Positions 7,861 through 16,256 of a stretch of DNA of 53,810 nucleotides are shown here, in pieces. Below the pieces are notes generated by a model. That model searched no databases. It worked only from the letters and a program-made list of their open reading frames with translations, and was not told the origin of the DNA. Each line of letters opens with the position of its first letter. Position 1 is the first letter of the stretch. The stretch spans positions 1 to 53,810 of the forward strand of contig JACFOH010000012.1 of NCBI GenBank assembly GCA_019454405.1, written 5' to 3'. This DNA is from Promineifilum sp. (GTDB lineage: Bacteria > Chloroflexota > Anaerolineae > Promineifilales > Promineifilaceae). The translations under genes were made by a program, and so were the position numbers.

Positions 7861-9042
7861 ATGAGCCACTATTCCCCCGAACGTCCGCTCCGCGTCTGCT
7901 ATTTCGGCACCTATCGAGCGGGTTACACTCGCAACCAGATCATCCTGAAAGGGTTGCAATCGCAACCGGACGTGTCGGTCGACATTTGCCACGCTCAACT
8001 GTGGCACGGCATCGAGGATCGCGTCACCCAGGCCAGCGGTGGTTGGCGTAACCCGAGTTTCTGGCGGCGCGTGGCCGGAGCCTATCGCCAGCTTATCCGC
8101 ACCCATAAACAAGCGCCCGACTATGATGTGATGCTCATCGGTTACCCGGGCCAGTTCGACGCCTATCTCGGCCGTCGCCTGGCTCATGCGCGAGGGCGAC
8201 CGGTGGCTCTGGATATCTTGATGTCCCTGCACCTGGTGGCTGAGGAGCGCGGATTAACGATCGCCCATCCAGCGACGGGCCGGATCATCTTCCAGCTGGA
8301 GCGCGGCGGGCTACATCGACCCGATCTGCTCATCGCCGAAAACCCCGAGTATGGCGACTACATCGCCAACAAATACCAGCTTCCGGCCGAGCGATTTCGC
8401 TACGTTCCCCATGGCGCGGACGAAACCGTCTTCCATCCGCGCCCCTTGCAGCCGCCGGACGACCATTTTCGCATCAGCTATCACGGTGGCTACCTACCGT
8501 CGCACGGGATGGACGCCATCATAGGCGCGGCCGACCAGTTGCGCGACGAACCCGACATGCAGTTTCATTTCTACGGCAATGGGCCGGAGAAGGAACGTAT
8601 CGTCAGCCGGGCGGAGGCGCTGTCATTACCGAATGTGACCTTCCACGGCTACATCGACCAGGAAGAACTGCTCGACAGCCTGGCCCAGGCCCATATCTGT
8701 CTGGGGGTTTTCGGCACAACCCGGCAAGCAAACTTCACCGTGCAGAACAAGGTTTGGGAGGGTTTGGCCATGGGCCGGCCGGTAATTTCCGGCGATTCAC
8801 CGACGATTCGGGCAGCTCTGACTGACCGGAAAGAGATCTATCTGGTCGAGCGCGATGATCCGGTGGCGTTGGCGGCGGCGCTGCGCGCGCTGCGCGATAC
8901 TCCAGGCCTGCGCGAGGAAATAGCCGCGGCCGGACACGCGCGCTATCTGGCCGGCAACAGCATTCCGGCTATCGGCCGGCAAATGAAAGAGGCGTTGGTA
9001 GCCGCCATCGACTCGTGGAACAGCCCAGGCCGAGGCAACTAA
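7861..9042 (+). CDS. GT4-type glycosyltransferase
   Basis: A 393-residue GT-B glycosyltransferase. The N-terminal half starts RVCYFGTYRAGYTRNQIILKG. The C-terminal half has ISYHGGYLPSHGMDAIIGAA, MQFHFYGNGPEKERI and the donor-binding end KVWEGLAMGRPVISGDSPTI. These are the usual landmarks of family 4 enzymes that use a nucleotide- or phospho-activated sugar. The exact sugar and acceptor are unknown. No ribosome-binding site precedes the ATG; instead an extended -10 sits directly upstream, so translation is probably leaderless. It ends in a four-base tail-to-tail overlap with der. Confidence 0.85.
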   Translation: MSHYSPERPLRVCYFGTYRAGYTRNQIILKGLQSQPDVSVDICHAQLWHGIEDRVTQASGGWRNPSFWRRVAGAYRQLIRTHKQAPDYDVMLIGYPGQFDAYLGRRLAHARGRPVALDILMSLHLVAEERGLTIAHPATGRIIFQLERGGLHRPDLLIAENPEYGDYIANKYQLPAERFRYVPHGADETVFHPRPLQPPDDHFRISYHGGYLPSHGMDAIIGAADQLRDEPDMQFHFYGNGPEKERIVSRAEALSLPNVTFHGYIDQEELLDSLAQAHICLGVFGTTRQANFTVQNKVWEGLAMGRPVISGDSPTIRAALTDRKEIYLVERDDPVALAAALRALRDTPGLREEIAAAGHARYLAGNSIPAIGRQMKEALVAAIDSWNSPGRGN

Positions 9043-10412
9043 CGGCCGCCGGGGCCTTCCTTGTCGCTGCGTCCGCGGAACAGCAAACGCACCGGCGTGC
9101 CAGTGAACGGATAGTATTCGCGCAACCGGTTCTCGATGTAGCGCTGGTAGCCAAAATGCACCATCTCGGGGCGATTGACGAAGAAGACAAACGTCGGCGG
9201 AGCAACGCCGACCTGGGTGGCATAGTAGAATTTCAGTTGTGTGCCGGCCTTCGTCGGCGGCGGGTGGTGGGCCACGACGTCACGCATCAGATCATTCAGC
9301 TCGCCGGTGGACAGGCGATGTTGTCGCGCCTCCTGAACCTCCATCACCGCCCCGAGGATTTTGCTGACGCGCTGTCCGGTCTCGGCCGAGATGAATAGCA
9401 AGGGCGCATAGGCGATGAAGTTCAATTCACGGCGCACGGTCGCCTCGTAAGCGGGCATGGTGTGCGTGTCCTTCTCAACAGCATCCCACTTGTTAACCAG
9501 GATGATGACCCCGGCGTTTTCCTCGACCAGCATGCCGGCGATATGGGCATCCTGCGACGTGACTTCTTCGACACCATCGATAAGCAGCAGGGCCACATCC
9601 GCCCGCCGCAGCGTTTTGATGGCGCGCAGAACACTGTATTTCTCGATACCCGGATCGATCTTGCCGCGCCGGCGAATCCCCGCTGTATCGATGATCGTGA
9701 ATTCCTGGCCGTGCCAACGGAGCTTTTCATCAATGGCGTCGCGCGTCGTCCCGGCGATGGGACTGACGATGGCGCGTTCCTTGCCGATCAGCTTATTGAG
9801 CAAGGTTGATTTGCCCACGTTCGGCCGCCCCAGGATGGCGATCTTGATCGACTCATCTTCTGCCTCTTCCGTCACGGCCGACGGCGGGATCGCCCCAACG
9901 ATGACATCCAGAAGATCGCCGGTGCCTGTGCCGTGAAGCGCGGAGACGGCGACCACCTCGCCCAGACCCAGCTCATAAAACTCGTAGGCCGTATCCCAGA
10001 GCTTGCTCGATTCGAGTTTGTTGGCGGCGATGATGACCGGTTTGTCAGCCTGGCGCAGGATATTAGCTACCTCGCGATCGGCGGCGGTAATACCCGTTTG
10101 GCCGTCCACGACCAGGACGATGACGTCCGCATCCTGCATGGCCACCGTCGCCTGCTGGCGAATCAGTGGCAGGAACCGCTCGGAGTCCTCGGATAGCGGC
10201 TCCGTATGGCGGCCTTCGGTCACCTCAATGCCGCCCGTGTCGATGACGGTGAATATAGATCCGCCCCACTCCGCATCGGAATAGAGGCGGTCGCGCGTCG
10301 TACCAGCGACGTCGGACACGACAGCCAGGCGGCGGCCGATGATACGATTGAACAGCGTCGATTTACCGACGTTGGGGCGGCCAACGAGGGCCACGATCGC
10401 TTTATTACTCAT
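9039..10412 (-). CDS. der: ribosome-assembly GTPase Der (EngA)
   Basis: A 457-residue protein with two tandem GTPase domains and a C-terminal KH-like domain, the arrangement unique to Der, which assists 50S subunit maturation. Domain 1 shows GRPNVGKSTLFNR, AGTTRDR, DTGG and ANKLE. Domain 2 shows GRPNVGKSTLLNK, AGTTRDA, DTAGIRRRGK and NKWD. The KH-like domain ends FTGTPVRLLFRGRSDKEGPG. Length and motifs are normal for the family. Its ATG overlaps the TGA of the upstream cdaR gene (ATGA), so it is translationally coupled to the c-di-AMP genes. Confidence 0.97.
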   Translation of the reverse strand: MSNKAIVALVGRPNVGKSTLFNRIIGRRLAVVSDVAGTTRDRLYSDAEWGGSIFTVIDTGGIEVTEGRHTEPLSEDSERFLPLIRQQATVAMQDADVIVLVVDGQTGITAADREVANILRQADKPVIIAANKLESSKLWDTAYEFYELGLGEVVAVSALHGTGTGDLLDVIVGAIPPSAVTEEAEDESIKIAILGRPNVGKSTLLNKLIGKERAIVSPIAGTTRDAIDEKLRWHGQEFTIIDTAGIRRRGKIDPGIEKYSVLRAIKTLRRADVALLLIDGVEEVTSQDAHIAGMLVEENAGVIILVNKWDAVEKDTHTMPAYEATVRRELNFIAYAPLLFISAETGQRVSKILGAVMEVQEARQHRLSTGELNDLMRDVVAHHPPPTKAGTQLKFYYATQVGVAPPTFVFFVNRPEMVHFGYQRYIENRLREYYPFTGTPVRLLFRGRSDKEGPGGR

Positions 10413-11824
10413 TGAGCCACCTGTCGTCGTTCACAAATTTCCCACAAGCTCGAGGCTGTTCGCTCGGCCAACGCACGATAGCACAACATGGGCGCGTTGG
10501 CCGGCACGCGAGTCGGCTGGGGAACGGAGGCAACCGTCATGATAGATGGTTCACCGGCGATGATATCGTCACCTTCCAGCCCAGTCGTTCCAGTTTCGCC
10601 TTCTTTCTTCTCATCGGCGATCGTCACCGTGACGGCCGTCGGTTGGACCGAACGGATCTCAATGCCTCGATCAGGGATATCCACATCGGGAACAACGGAG
10701 TGCGACCCCTTGCTCAAGCCGAACAGGTTGAGCGACACGCGCACGTCGCCTTCCGACAGAGTGTCCAGTACGGGCAGCGGCCCGAAGAGTACCACACGCA
10801 CCTGACTCGGTTCAATCTCAGCCTGAAGGCCGGTTCGCAACCCTCGCAGCTCCGGCACCCGGTTGAAGGTGCTCGTGGTCAGGATCGGTTCGATTTCAAT
10901 CGTGACGGTGAACGTCCGCTCCGGATCGACCGAGATGCCGTTGGGCAAAGCGAGGACGGCCGCTTGCTGGAACGATTCCGTCAGCCCGGTGATATCGATC
11001 GGCTCGGTCGTCACTGAGACAAGGCGGTTTACCTGAGCCGGGCGACCTTCAACCAGCACGCTGGGCGGATCGACGGTCACGCTCAGTAATCGATAGCCAG
11101 GCGCAGGCTCGCCCGTCCAGGCCACCGTAATAAGTTTATCCGCGAATCCGGCCGACTCTTCTACCGGGATGGTGACCGTCACAGTATTCCGGTTCAGTTC
11201 CAAATCGGTCACGCTGGCCACGCGGCCCGACAGATCGTAGAAGATCGGGCGGCCGGTCTCTACGAGGGTCTCGGCAGTGCCGTTCAGGAACAGCGTCACC
11301 AGCGCGAAGGATAACTCATTGACTCGTCCCGCCGGCCCGCGAACGCGAATAGTCGGCGGATCGATGAGCGCCTCTCCCTGGGTATGACCGCGCGCGACCG
11401 AGCCGCGAAAATCAAGTTCGACCGGGATCTCGCGCGTCACCTGTTGTTCCAGCAACACGTCAATCTGCTCGGGTGTGATGAACGAGATATCGGCGCCTTC
11501 CCGGAGCATGTTCACGACGATGGGCACGGTCGTTTGTTCGCCGGACGGAACCTGGCTCAAATCGACCGTGGCCACAAAGTCGTCCACGGAATATCCCTGT
11601 AGGACCGAATCGGGGCCTTCAAGACGAATCTGAACCGTTTGTCGGGCAGGAACATCCACCAACACGAAATCGGCCGGCAGCCCGACGAATTGCACCGGCG
11701 CTTCCAGAAAACGAGTGCGAATGGGATCCTGTGTCTCCGAAGCCGACATCCAGATAAAGAAAGCCAGCACCATCGACAGGAAGAAGGTCATCAGGTTCGT
11801 CAGGATATCATGCGTGCGGTTCAC
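10409..11824 (-). CDS. cdaR: YbbR-domain protein, regulator of diadenylate cyclase CdaA
   Basis: A 471-residue protein with one N-terminal transmembrane helix (about residues 8-26, TNLMTFFLSMVLAFFIWMS). A series of YbbR beta-domains follows on the outer face of the membrane. The repeats can be followed by the pattern PVQFVGLPADFVLVDVPARQ, then further units with IRVRGPAGRVNEL, VLVEGRPAQVNRLV and VRVVLFGPLPVLDTL, suggesting about four domains. In Firmicutes this protein binds and modulates CdaA and is encoded next to it, as here: its start overlaps the end of cdaA by 17 bases. The C-terminal about 70 residues after the last repeat are low-complexity and not recognised. The assignment rests on domain type plus gene position. 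Confidence 0.88.
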   Translation of the reverse strand: MNRTHDILTNLMTFFLSMVLAFFIWMSASETQDPIRTRFLEAPVQFVGLPADFVLVDVPARQTVQIRLEGPDSVLQGYSVDDFVATVDLSQVPSGEQTTVPIVVNMLREGADISFITPEQIDVLLEQQVTREIPVELDFRGSVARGHTQGEALIDPPTIRVRGPAGRVNELSFALVTLFLNGTAETLVETGRPIFYDLSGRVASVTDLELNRNTVTVTIPVEESAGFADKLITVAWTGEPAPGYRLLSVTVDPPSVLVEGRPAQVNRLVSVTTEPIDITGLTESFQQAAVLALPNGISVDPERTFTVTIEIEPILTTSTFNRVPELRGLRTGLQAEIEPSQVRVVLFGPLPVLDTLSEGDVRVSLNLFGLSKGSHSVVPDVDIPDRGIEIRSVQPTAVTVTIADEKKEGETGTTGLEGDDIIAGEPSIMTVASVPQPTRVPANAPMLCYRALAERTASSLWEICERRQVAQ

Positions 11825-12632
11825 TATGATCCCCTCCGAGGAAGCCGGACTGATGCGGTTTCATCAGGAAAGCGTGGAGAATGGAGTCGAGACGGGCGAT
11901 ATCCTGGCGGCGCAAGATGCGACCCTGATGAGCGATCGACACCTGCCCCGTCTCCTCCGAAACCACCACGGCCACGGCATCGCTGACTTCGCTAACGCCC
12001 AGAGCCGCGCGATGACGCAGACCCATTTGGCGGTCGGATAGGCTGCTGGTGGACAGTGGCATCACGCAAGCGGCCGCGGCCAGCCGGTTGCCGCGAATGA
12101 TGACAGCGCCATCATGCAATTCAGTGTTCTTGTTGAAGATGGTCAGGAACAATTCCGGTGACGGCTCGGCATTGAGGATGACGCCGGTGTCGATGTAATC
12201 CTGCAAACCGGTCTCCTGTTCGAAGATGACCAGCGCCCCATGACGGCGTTGTGACAAACGCAACGCCGCGTCCTTAAGAGCCACCACGACCGGATTGACA
12301 TCTTCCCGGCGGAAAATGCGAAAATAGCGTCCAGCCAGACCCAATTGCTCAAGCGCGCGGCGCAGTTCCGGCTGGAAGATAACCGGAATGGACAGCAACA
12401 GCACCGGCAGCAAGTTGTCCACCAGCCAGGTGAACGCGCGCAGGTCGAAGATCTTGGCCAGCAGGAAGATGAATGCGGCCAATACCAACAAGCCGCGCAA
12501 CACCTGTACGGCTCGGGTGCCGCGGATCAACATCAGCACGCTGAAGATGATCAGCGTGACCAGCAAGATGTCGATAACGTCGACGATGCCGATGAGGGCG
12601 ACCCGATCCAGAATGTTTTCGAAAATGTCCAA
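11808..12632 (-). CDS. cdaA: membrane diadenylate cyclase CdaA
   Basis: A 274-residue enzyme that condenses two ATP into the second messenger c-di-AMP. Three membrane helices (about 16-36, 45-61 and 70-86) are followed by a DAC domain with both signature motifs: DGA at 174-176 (LHDGAVIIRGNRL) and RHR at 206-208 (GLRHRAALG). The start is unusual. The frame begins at TTG 12632 and an in-frame TAG lies directly upstream, so no earlier start is possible, and TTG places the first helix correctly. No strong ribosome-binding site is visible. The gene heads a cdaA-cdaR-der operon; the usual third partner, glmM, is not next to it. Upstream lies a 370-base gap with an extended -10 box. Confidence 0.95.
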   Translation of the reverse strand: MDIFENILDRVALIGIVDVIDILLVTLIIFSVLMLIRGTRAVQVLRGLLVLAAFIFLLAKIFDLRAFTWLVDNLLPVLLLSIPVIFQPELRRALEQLGLAGRYFRIFRREDVNPVVVALKDAALRLSQRRHGALVIFEQETGLQDYIDTGVILNAEPSPELFLTIFNKNTELHDGAVIIRGNRLAAAACVMPLSTSSLSDRQMGLRHRAALGVSEVSDAVAVVVSEETGQVSIAHQGRILRRQDIARLDSILHAFLMKPHQSGFLGGDHSEPHA

Positions 12633-12772
12633 CTATGCCCGGCCAATCCATGCTCTGACGTGCGGGGGCCTGGATGTCCTGTGATAACCGGCCCCGGGGT
12701 CTGGCGCGAACATCTGTCTGATCCACGGGGCGGCCGGCCGCAAACGCTCGTGAGCGAATATCCTGATGTGGA

Positions 12773-12781
12773 AGTATATCA
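12773..12781 (-). promoter_or_regulatory. extended -10 promoter, probably for cdaA
   Basis: On the minus strand the sequence TGATATACT contains TG, one base and TATACT, an extended -10 with five of six matches. The -35 region, CTGTTA at 17 bases, is weak, as is usual with extended -10 promoters. The predicted transcription start is near 12766, leaving about 134 bases of leader before the TTG start. Confidence 0.5.
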
Positions 12782-12896
12782 CAGTGAGTATGACGTAACA
12801 GCGATGTTAAATGTTCGCTTCAATGACGATGCGCCCGACAGGGGGTATGAGGCCCGTCAAAAACCACCAGGCTAGCGGGCAGGCAAGCGGCACGAG

Positions 12897-12942
12897 TCAA
12901 AACGGAACAAACGAATGAGTTATCCTCGATTCGTTTGTTCCG
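12897..12942 (-). terminator. intrinsic terminator of the LysM gene
   Basis: A perfect 14-bp inverted repeat (CGGAACAAACGAAT and its complement, 12903-12916 with 12929-12942) with a 12-base loop. Read on the minus strand the stem is followed by TTTTGACT. It lies 61 bases after the stop codon of the LysM gene. The U-run is short but the stem is strong. Confidence 0.75.
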
Positions 12943-13002
12943 CTCTATTCAGTTTGACTATGACTAATCAGCCGAACCGCTAAAACCGGGGCAGTCCACC
13001 GG

Positions 13003-13476
13003 CTAGGGAATGCAAAGCGTCGTTCCGGCGTAGATCAGGTTCAGATTAAAAATACTGTTGGCTTGCGCGATGACGAACGGGTCAACGCCATACAGGCGGC
13101 TGATCTTCAGCATCGTATCCCCCGGAACCACATAATGCTGCCAGCGGCACGCAGGGGTGGGCGGTTGCGGGGGTGGCGGAGGCACTGGCGGAGGCGGGGG
13201 CGGAGGTTGCGTCCCGAACGGCACAAATATCGTCTGCCCGGCGAAGATCAGATTCGGATTCGTGATCTGCGGGTTGGCCGTCAAAATGGCCTGCACAGTG
13301 GTTCCGTATTGCCGGGCGATGAGTGACAGGTACTCGCCGCGCTGGACAATATGGAAGACGCCGGTACCTTGCGCCTCGGCCGGTTTGGCAGCCAGCAGGA
13401 ACATCATAACCAGCATCATGGCCACCAGAGCGATCAGGCGGCCGCCCGACTTCTTTTCATTCAAGACCCATTTCAT
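13003..13476 (-). CDS. secreted protein with two LysM domains
   Basis: A 157-residue protein from the ATG at 13476, chosen because GGAGGG lies seven bases upstream and the signal peptide then starts properly (basic start, hydrophobic LIALVAMMLVMMFLLAA, cleavage after AEA). The mature part is LysM 1 (about 42-88, FHIVQRGEYLSLIARQYGTT), a proline-only linker of about 20 residues, and LysM 2 (about 110-157, HYVVPGDTMLKISRLYGVD). LysM modules bind the glycan chains of peptidoglycan or related polymers. With nothing else attached, the protein probably sits in the cell wall as a small binding or bridging protein. It is single-gene: own terminator, and efp upstream ends 71 bases before it. Confidence 0.88.
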   Translation of the reverse strand: MKWVLNEKKSGGRLIALVAMMLVMMFLLAAKPAEAQGTGVFHIVQRGEYLSLIARQYGTTVQAILTANPQITNPNLIFAGQTIFVPFGTQPPPPPPPVPPPPPQPPTPACRWQHYVVPGDTMLKISRLYGVDPFVIAQANSIFNLNLIYAGTTLCIP

Positions 13477-13547
13477 GATACCCTCCATAACTCTGACTAT
13501 ATCGATCTGGCCCGAATTAGAGTGAAGCCGCAATATCGCGTGTGAGA

Positions 13548-14105
13548 TCAGAGCCGGGTCAAATACTCGCCCGTCTCGGTATTCACGCGGATCCGATCCC
13601 CCACCTGAACGAACAATGGCGTCTTCACACGCAGGCCGGTGTCGGTGATAATCTCTTTGGTAGCGCCGGTCGCCGTATCGCCAGCGACGGCATTTTCCGC
13701 CTCGACGACGTCGAATTCCATCGTCTTGGGCAACTCGTAATCAATAACTTCCCCTTCATAGGACAACAGCTCGAGTTCCATGTTGTCGCGCAGGAACTTG
13801 ACATCATCCTCCAGCACGCTGTGGGCGACATTCTTCTGCTCATAGGTCGCTGTATCCATAAATACGTGGAACGTGCCGTCATTATAGAGATACTGGAACG
13901 TGCTCTTGTCCAGGCGCACGTCATCCACACGATCACCGGAGTTGAAGGTGATTTCCTTGTTGGTTCCCGTGCGCATATCGCGCACCTTGACGCGGATAGT
14001 AGCCTTGCCGCGGCCGGGTTTGGTGTGGGTATATTCTGTTACCTTCAATAGAGCGCCGTCGAAGACGAAAGTGACGCCCCGGCGCAACTGATTTACATCG
14101 ATCAT
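13548..14105 (-). CDS. efp: translation elongation factor P
   Basis: A 185-residue protein of the usual length and three-domain structure: KOW-like domain I (1-65), OB domain II (66-128) and OB domain III (129-185). It binds stalled ribosomes at polyproline stretches and promotes peptide bond formation. The loop that reaches the peptidyl-transferase centre reads TKPGRGKA, with Arg32 at the tip where E. coli has a lysine that is beta-lysylated. No modifying enzyme gene (epmA, earP) is seen in the window. The ATG is preceded by CAGGAG 13 bases upstream, and a TTGCCA/TAAACT promoter lies in the divergent gap with the zinc-ribbon trio. Confidence 0.97.
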   Translation of the reverse strand: MIDVNQLRRGVTFVFDGALLKVTEYTHTKPGRGKATIRVKVRDMRTGTNKEITFNSGDRVDDVRLDKSTFQYLYNDGTFHVFMDTATYEQKNVAHSVLEDDVKFLRDNMELELLSYEGEVIDYELPKTMEFDVVEAENAVAGDTATGATKEIITDTGLRVKTPLFVQVGDRIRVNTETGEYLTRL

Positions 14106-14156
14106 TGGTTAAACTATACTCCTGCGAAACGAGACATAATATCAACTATTTCACAC

Positions 14157-14186
14157 AGTTTAGCATAATTGCCTGACGGTTGGCAA
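14157..14186 (-). promoter_or_regulatory. promoter of efp
   Basis: On the minus strand TTGCCA (14186-14181) and TAAACT (14162-14157) are separated by 18 bases. The predicted start lies about 45 bases before the efp ATG, and the leader includes the GGAG ribosome-binding site. Confidence 0.5.
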
Positions 14187-14208
14187 TTACCACTCAGGTT
14201 CTCGATCG

Positions 14209-14217
14209 TGTTACAAT
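14209..14217 (+). promoter_or_regulatory. extended -10 box directly upstream of the zinc-ribbon trio
   Basis: TGTTACAAT gives an extended -10 with five of six matches in the hexamer (14212-14217). It ends five bases before ATG 14223 and 20 bases before the alternative ATG 14238. The messenger would be leaderless or nearly so. Confidence 0.5.
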
Positions 14218-14222
14218 AGGCG

Positions 14223-15056
14223 ATGCGAGTCGTTGCTATGGATGAAATCGGGGCAAGCACACTCCTCCTTTGCAAGCAATGCGCAGCCGCTCTGGTTGTC
14301 GAGCAAGGGGCCAAATACGCCACCTGCGAATATTGCGGCACGGTCAATTTCCTGGACAAAAGCGAAGTCGTCCTTCATTATGCCGTGCGGCCGACTATCG
14401 ACGGCGACCAGGCCAAAGCCTCCCTTCGCCGCTGGATGGCCGGCAATCAAACCGTCAAGGGACTCGACACCGCCGCCCGGATCGACTCACAAGAATTCGA
14501 ATTCTTCCCCATGTGGATGGCGCGAACAGAAGACAGGGGCAAGGAAGTGATCCACCTGAAGCCAGCGGCAGCTCTCTCCATCGTTGGGTTAGGGGAACTG
14601 CGCGTGCCCGCCTCTGATCTGATGCCCTATGACGATAGCCTGGACGACCAGGCGATGAAGCCGACCGTGCCCGTGACAGCCCTTCGATCCTGGCTAACCG
14701 ATGATGAAGGCGTTGCCGCGGGGGCCATTCGGGAGATATCCTTGGTCCATCTGCCTATTTACCAATTTAAATATTATTACAAGGGCCAAACCTATACGGC
14801 GCTGATCGATGGGGCGACGAGCCAGGTGTTCGCCGCCATCTATCCATCTAAATTTGAACTGCCTTATCTCTCCATCGCCGGGTGCGGCTGTCTGGCCTAT
14901 TTCGTGGCGGCGTTCATTCCCCTCATATCGACCTTCACCCTGGGCAGCAATGTTGTGGAATCGGCCGGCGTCGGGATTATTCTCTACCTCATGGTAGCCG
15001 TTGTACTGGCCATTCCGATCTTTATTATCGCTGCGTCGGTCTCGCGCAAATTTTAG
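14223..15056 (+). CDS. zinc-ribbon membrane protein A of a three-gene cluster (TFIIB-type zinc ribbon)
   Basis: A 277-residue protein of unknown function. An N-terminal zinc ribbon, CKQC-x15-CEYC, is followed by a middle domain of about 180 residues and two C-terminal membrane helices (about 220-240 and 248-270). The middle domain contains LVHLPIYQFKYYYKGQTYT and DGATSQVF, a pattern of Y/W-rich strands shared with the next gene (LVYYPVWLVRYSYRKRIYQ, DGVHGRVM). That pattern resembles uncharacterised TFIIB-type zinc-ribbon proteins of Gram-positive bacteria and Chloroflexi. The start could be ATG 14223 or ATG 14238; the second removes five residues and fits better with the -10 box position. The first gene of the trio, it is 11 bases from the next. 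Confidence 0.7.
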   Translation: MRVVAMDEIGASTLLLCKQCAAALVVEQGAKYATCEYCGTVNFLDKSEVVLHYAVRPTIDGDQAKASLRRWMAGNQTVKGLDTAARIDSQEFEFFPMWMARTEDRGKEVIHLKPAAALSIVGLGELRVPASDLMPYDDSLDDQAMKPTVPVTALRSWLTDDEGVAAGAIREISLVHLPIYQFKYYYKGQTYTALIDGATSQVFAAIYPSKFELPYLSIAGCGCLAYFVAAFIPLISTFTLGSNVVESAGVGIILYLMVAVVLAIPIFIIAASVSRKF

Positions 15057-15067
15057 GGGCCGCTCTT

Positions 15068-16252
15068 ATGACGTCGTTCTTTGCACCCAACATATCCAGT
15101 CCCGATGTTACGCCGCAACCAGCGACAGGGGCGGCCACTCTCCCACCAAAAGAGCAATCGCAAGGCCTCATCTGCCCTAACTGTGCCGGCGTTATATCCG
15201 TCGCCGAGGGTGTGCGGATCGTACAATGTCCTTATTGTAGCCAGCATTCGCTGGTGCAAGGCGACCGCGGCATCCTCCGCTGGTACGTGCCGCAGCGGGT
15301 CGATCGCGCCGGCGCGGAGAACAGCGCGCGGGGCTTCCTGTCCGGAATACGCAAGGCAAGAGACCTGCGCCGGGCCGCCAAGATCGAGGAGGTATTTCTG
15401 GCATATCTACCTTTCTGGCGTGTAGAGGCCACAGTGGCTGGTTGGCTCTTCGGCCGCGTGCGCGAAGATAAGGATTCGACCAAGCCCGACGAACACCAGG
15501 TCTTTGAGTCGATGAACTGGAACGACGCAGCCATCGATGTGACCGAATTTGGCGTCCACCATATCGTGCTCTCGCGCGACGATCTACTCCCATTCGACAA
15601 TCAGAAGCTACACGCCGAGGCGATGGTCTTCGACCCGTCGGAATCGCAGACCGAGGCGTTCGAGGAGGCGCGAGCGCACTTCCTCTTTCGCAGTCGCGCC
15701 CAGGCCAGCCAGACCCGCACCACCTATGAGAATATCCAGCTGCTGCACCCCGAATTCTCGCTGGTCTATTACCCCGTGTGGCTGGTGCGCTACTCTTATC
15801 GCAAGCGAATCTATCAGATCGTCGTCGATGGTGTCCACGGCCGGGTGATGTACGGCAAAGCGCCGGGCAACATTCTCTATCGCGCCGCAGCCCTCGTAGT
15901 CGGGTTGGCCCTCGGCAATCTACTGATCGTGGACGGCACCGCCCTGCTTCTGGGTCTGTCCTCTCGCAGCAGTGACGACGATACCGGGCTGGGTGCGCTT
16001 CTGATGGCAATTGTCATCGGCGCCGCCATCATCCTATATGGATACAGGCAGTTCCGCTACGGCGAGGAGGTGGAGGACAAGCCCAAGGAGTATCGCAAAG
16101 CGCTTACGACGCCCACCGTCAAACTCGACTCAATTGGCGGACTCATCGCCTCGAGTTCCAAGCTGAGCGAATTGAGCGATATGATGAAATCGGGCATGGC
16201 GCTGGCGGAAGAGCTGGAAGAGGCCAAGCGTTCCGGCAGGCTGGACGAATGA
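15068..16252 (+). CDS. zinc-ribbon membrane protein B of the three-gene cluster
   Basis: A 394-residue protein. The start ATG 15068 is chosen because upstream in-frame codons overlap the previous gene in a non-coding frame. After about 35 variable residues comes the zinc ribbon CPNC-x15-CPYC. The following domain has repeated aromatic strands (FLAYLPFWRVEATVAGWLFG, then LVYYPVWLVRYSYRKRIYQ), and then two membrane helices (about 280-302 and 312-332). The C-terminal about 60 residues are charged and probably cytoplasmic. It looks like a larger paralogue of protein A: same ribbon, same Y-P-W/Y strand, same terminal helix pair. Biochemical function is unknown. Confidence 0.7.
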   Translation: MTSFFAPNISSPDVTPQPATGAATLPPKEQSQGLICPNCAGVISVAEGVRIVQCPYCSQHSLVQGDRGILRWYVPQRVDRAGAENSARGFLSGIRKARDLRRAAKIEEVFLAYLPFWRVEATVAGWLFGRVREDKDSTKPDEHQVFESMNWNDAAIDVTEFGVHHIVLSRDDLLPFDNQKLHAEAMVFDPSESQTEAFEEARAHFLFRSRAQASQTRTTYENIQLLHPEFSLVYYPVWLVRYSYRKRIYQIVVDGVHGRVMYGKAPGNILYRAAALVVGLALGNLLIVDGTALLLGLSSRSSDDDTGLGALLMAIVIGAAIILYGYRQFRYGEEVEDKPKEYRKALTTPTVKLDSIGGLIASSSKLSELSDMMKSGMALAEELEEAKRSGRLDE

Positions 16253-16256
16253 TCGC

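Larger units (their letters stand above)
12633..13002. other. 370-base intergenic region between the LysM gene and cdaA
   Basis: No gene is supported here. It holds the terminator of the LysM gene on its right side and, on the minus strand, the likely promoter of cdaA. The predicted cdaA leader, about 130 bases, is GC-rich and can form several short hairpins, for example CGCT-CACG-AGCG, but it shows no riboswitch consensus that I recognise. Confidence 0.6.

Noticed and set aside
10339..10542. Short frame over the der start with a possible leader peptide
   Set aside because: It lies opposite der and cdaR and has no ribosome-binding site or conserved pattern.
12633..12766. c-di-AMP (ydaO-type) riboswitch before cdaA
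   Set aside because: The leader is structured but I could not match the conserved core of the known riboswitch.
12345..12875. A 176-codon plus-strand frame opposite cdaA and into the gap
   Set aside because: Glutamine- and aspartate-rich antisense product with no motif; the gap itself holds promoter and terminator signals.
14882..15067. N-terminal extension of zinc-ribbon protein B
   Set aside because: It overlaps gene A in another frame and reads as a shadow; ATG 15068 places the zinc ribbon normally.
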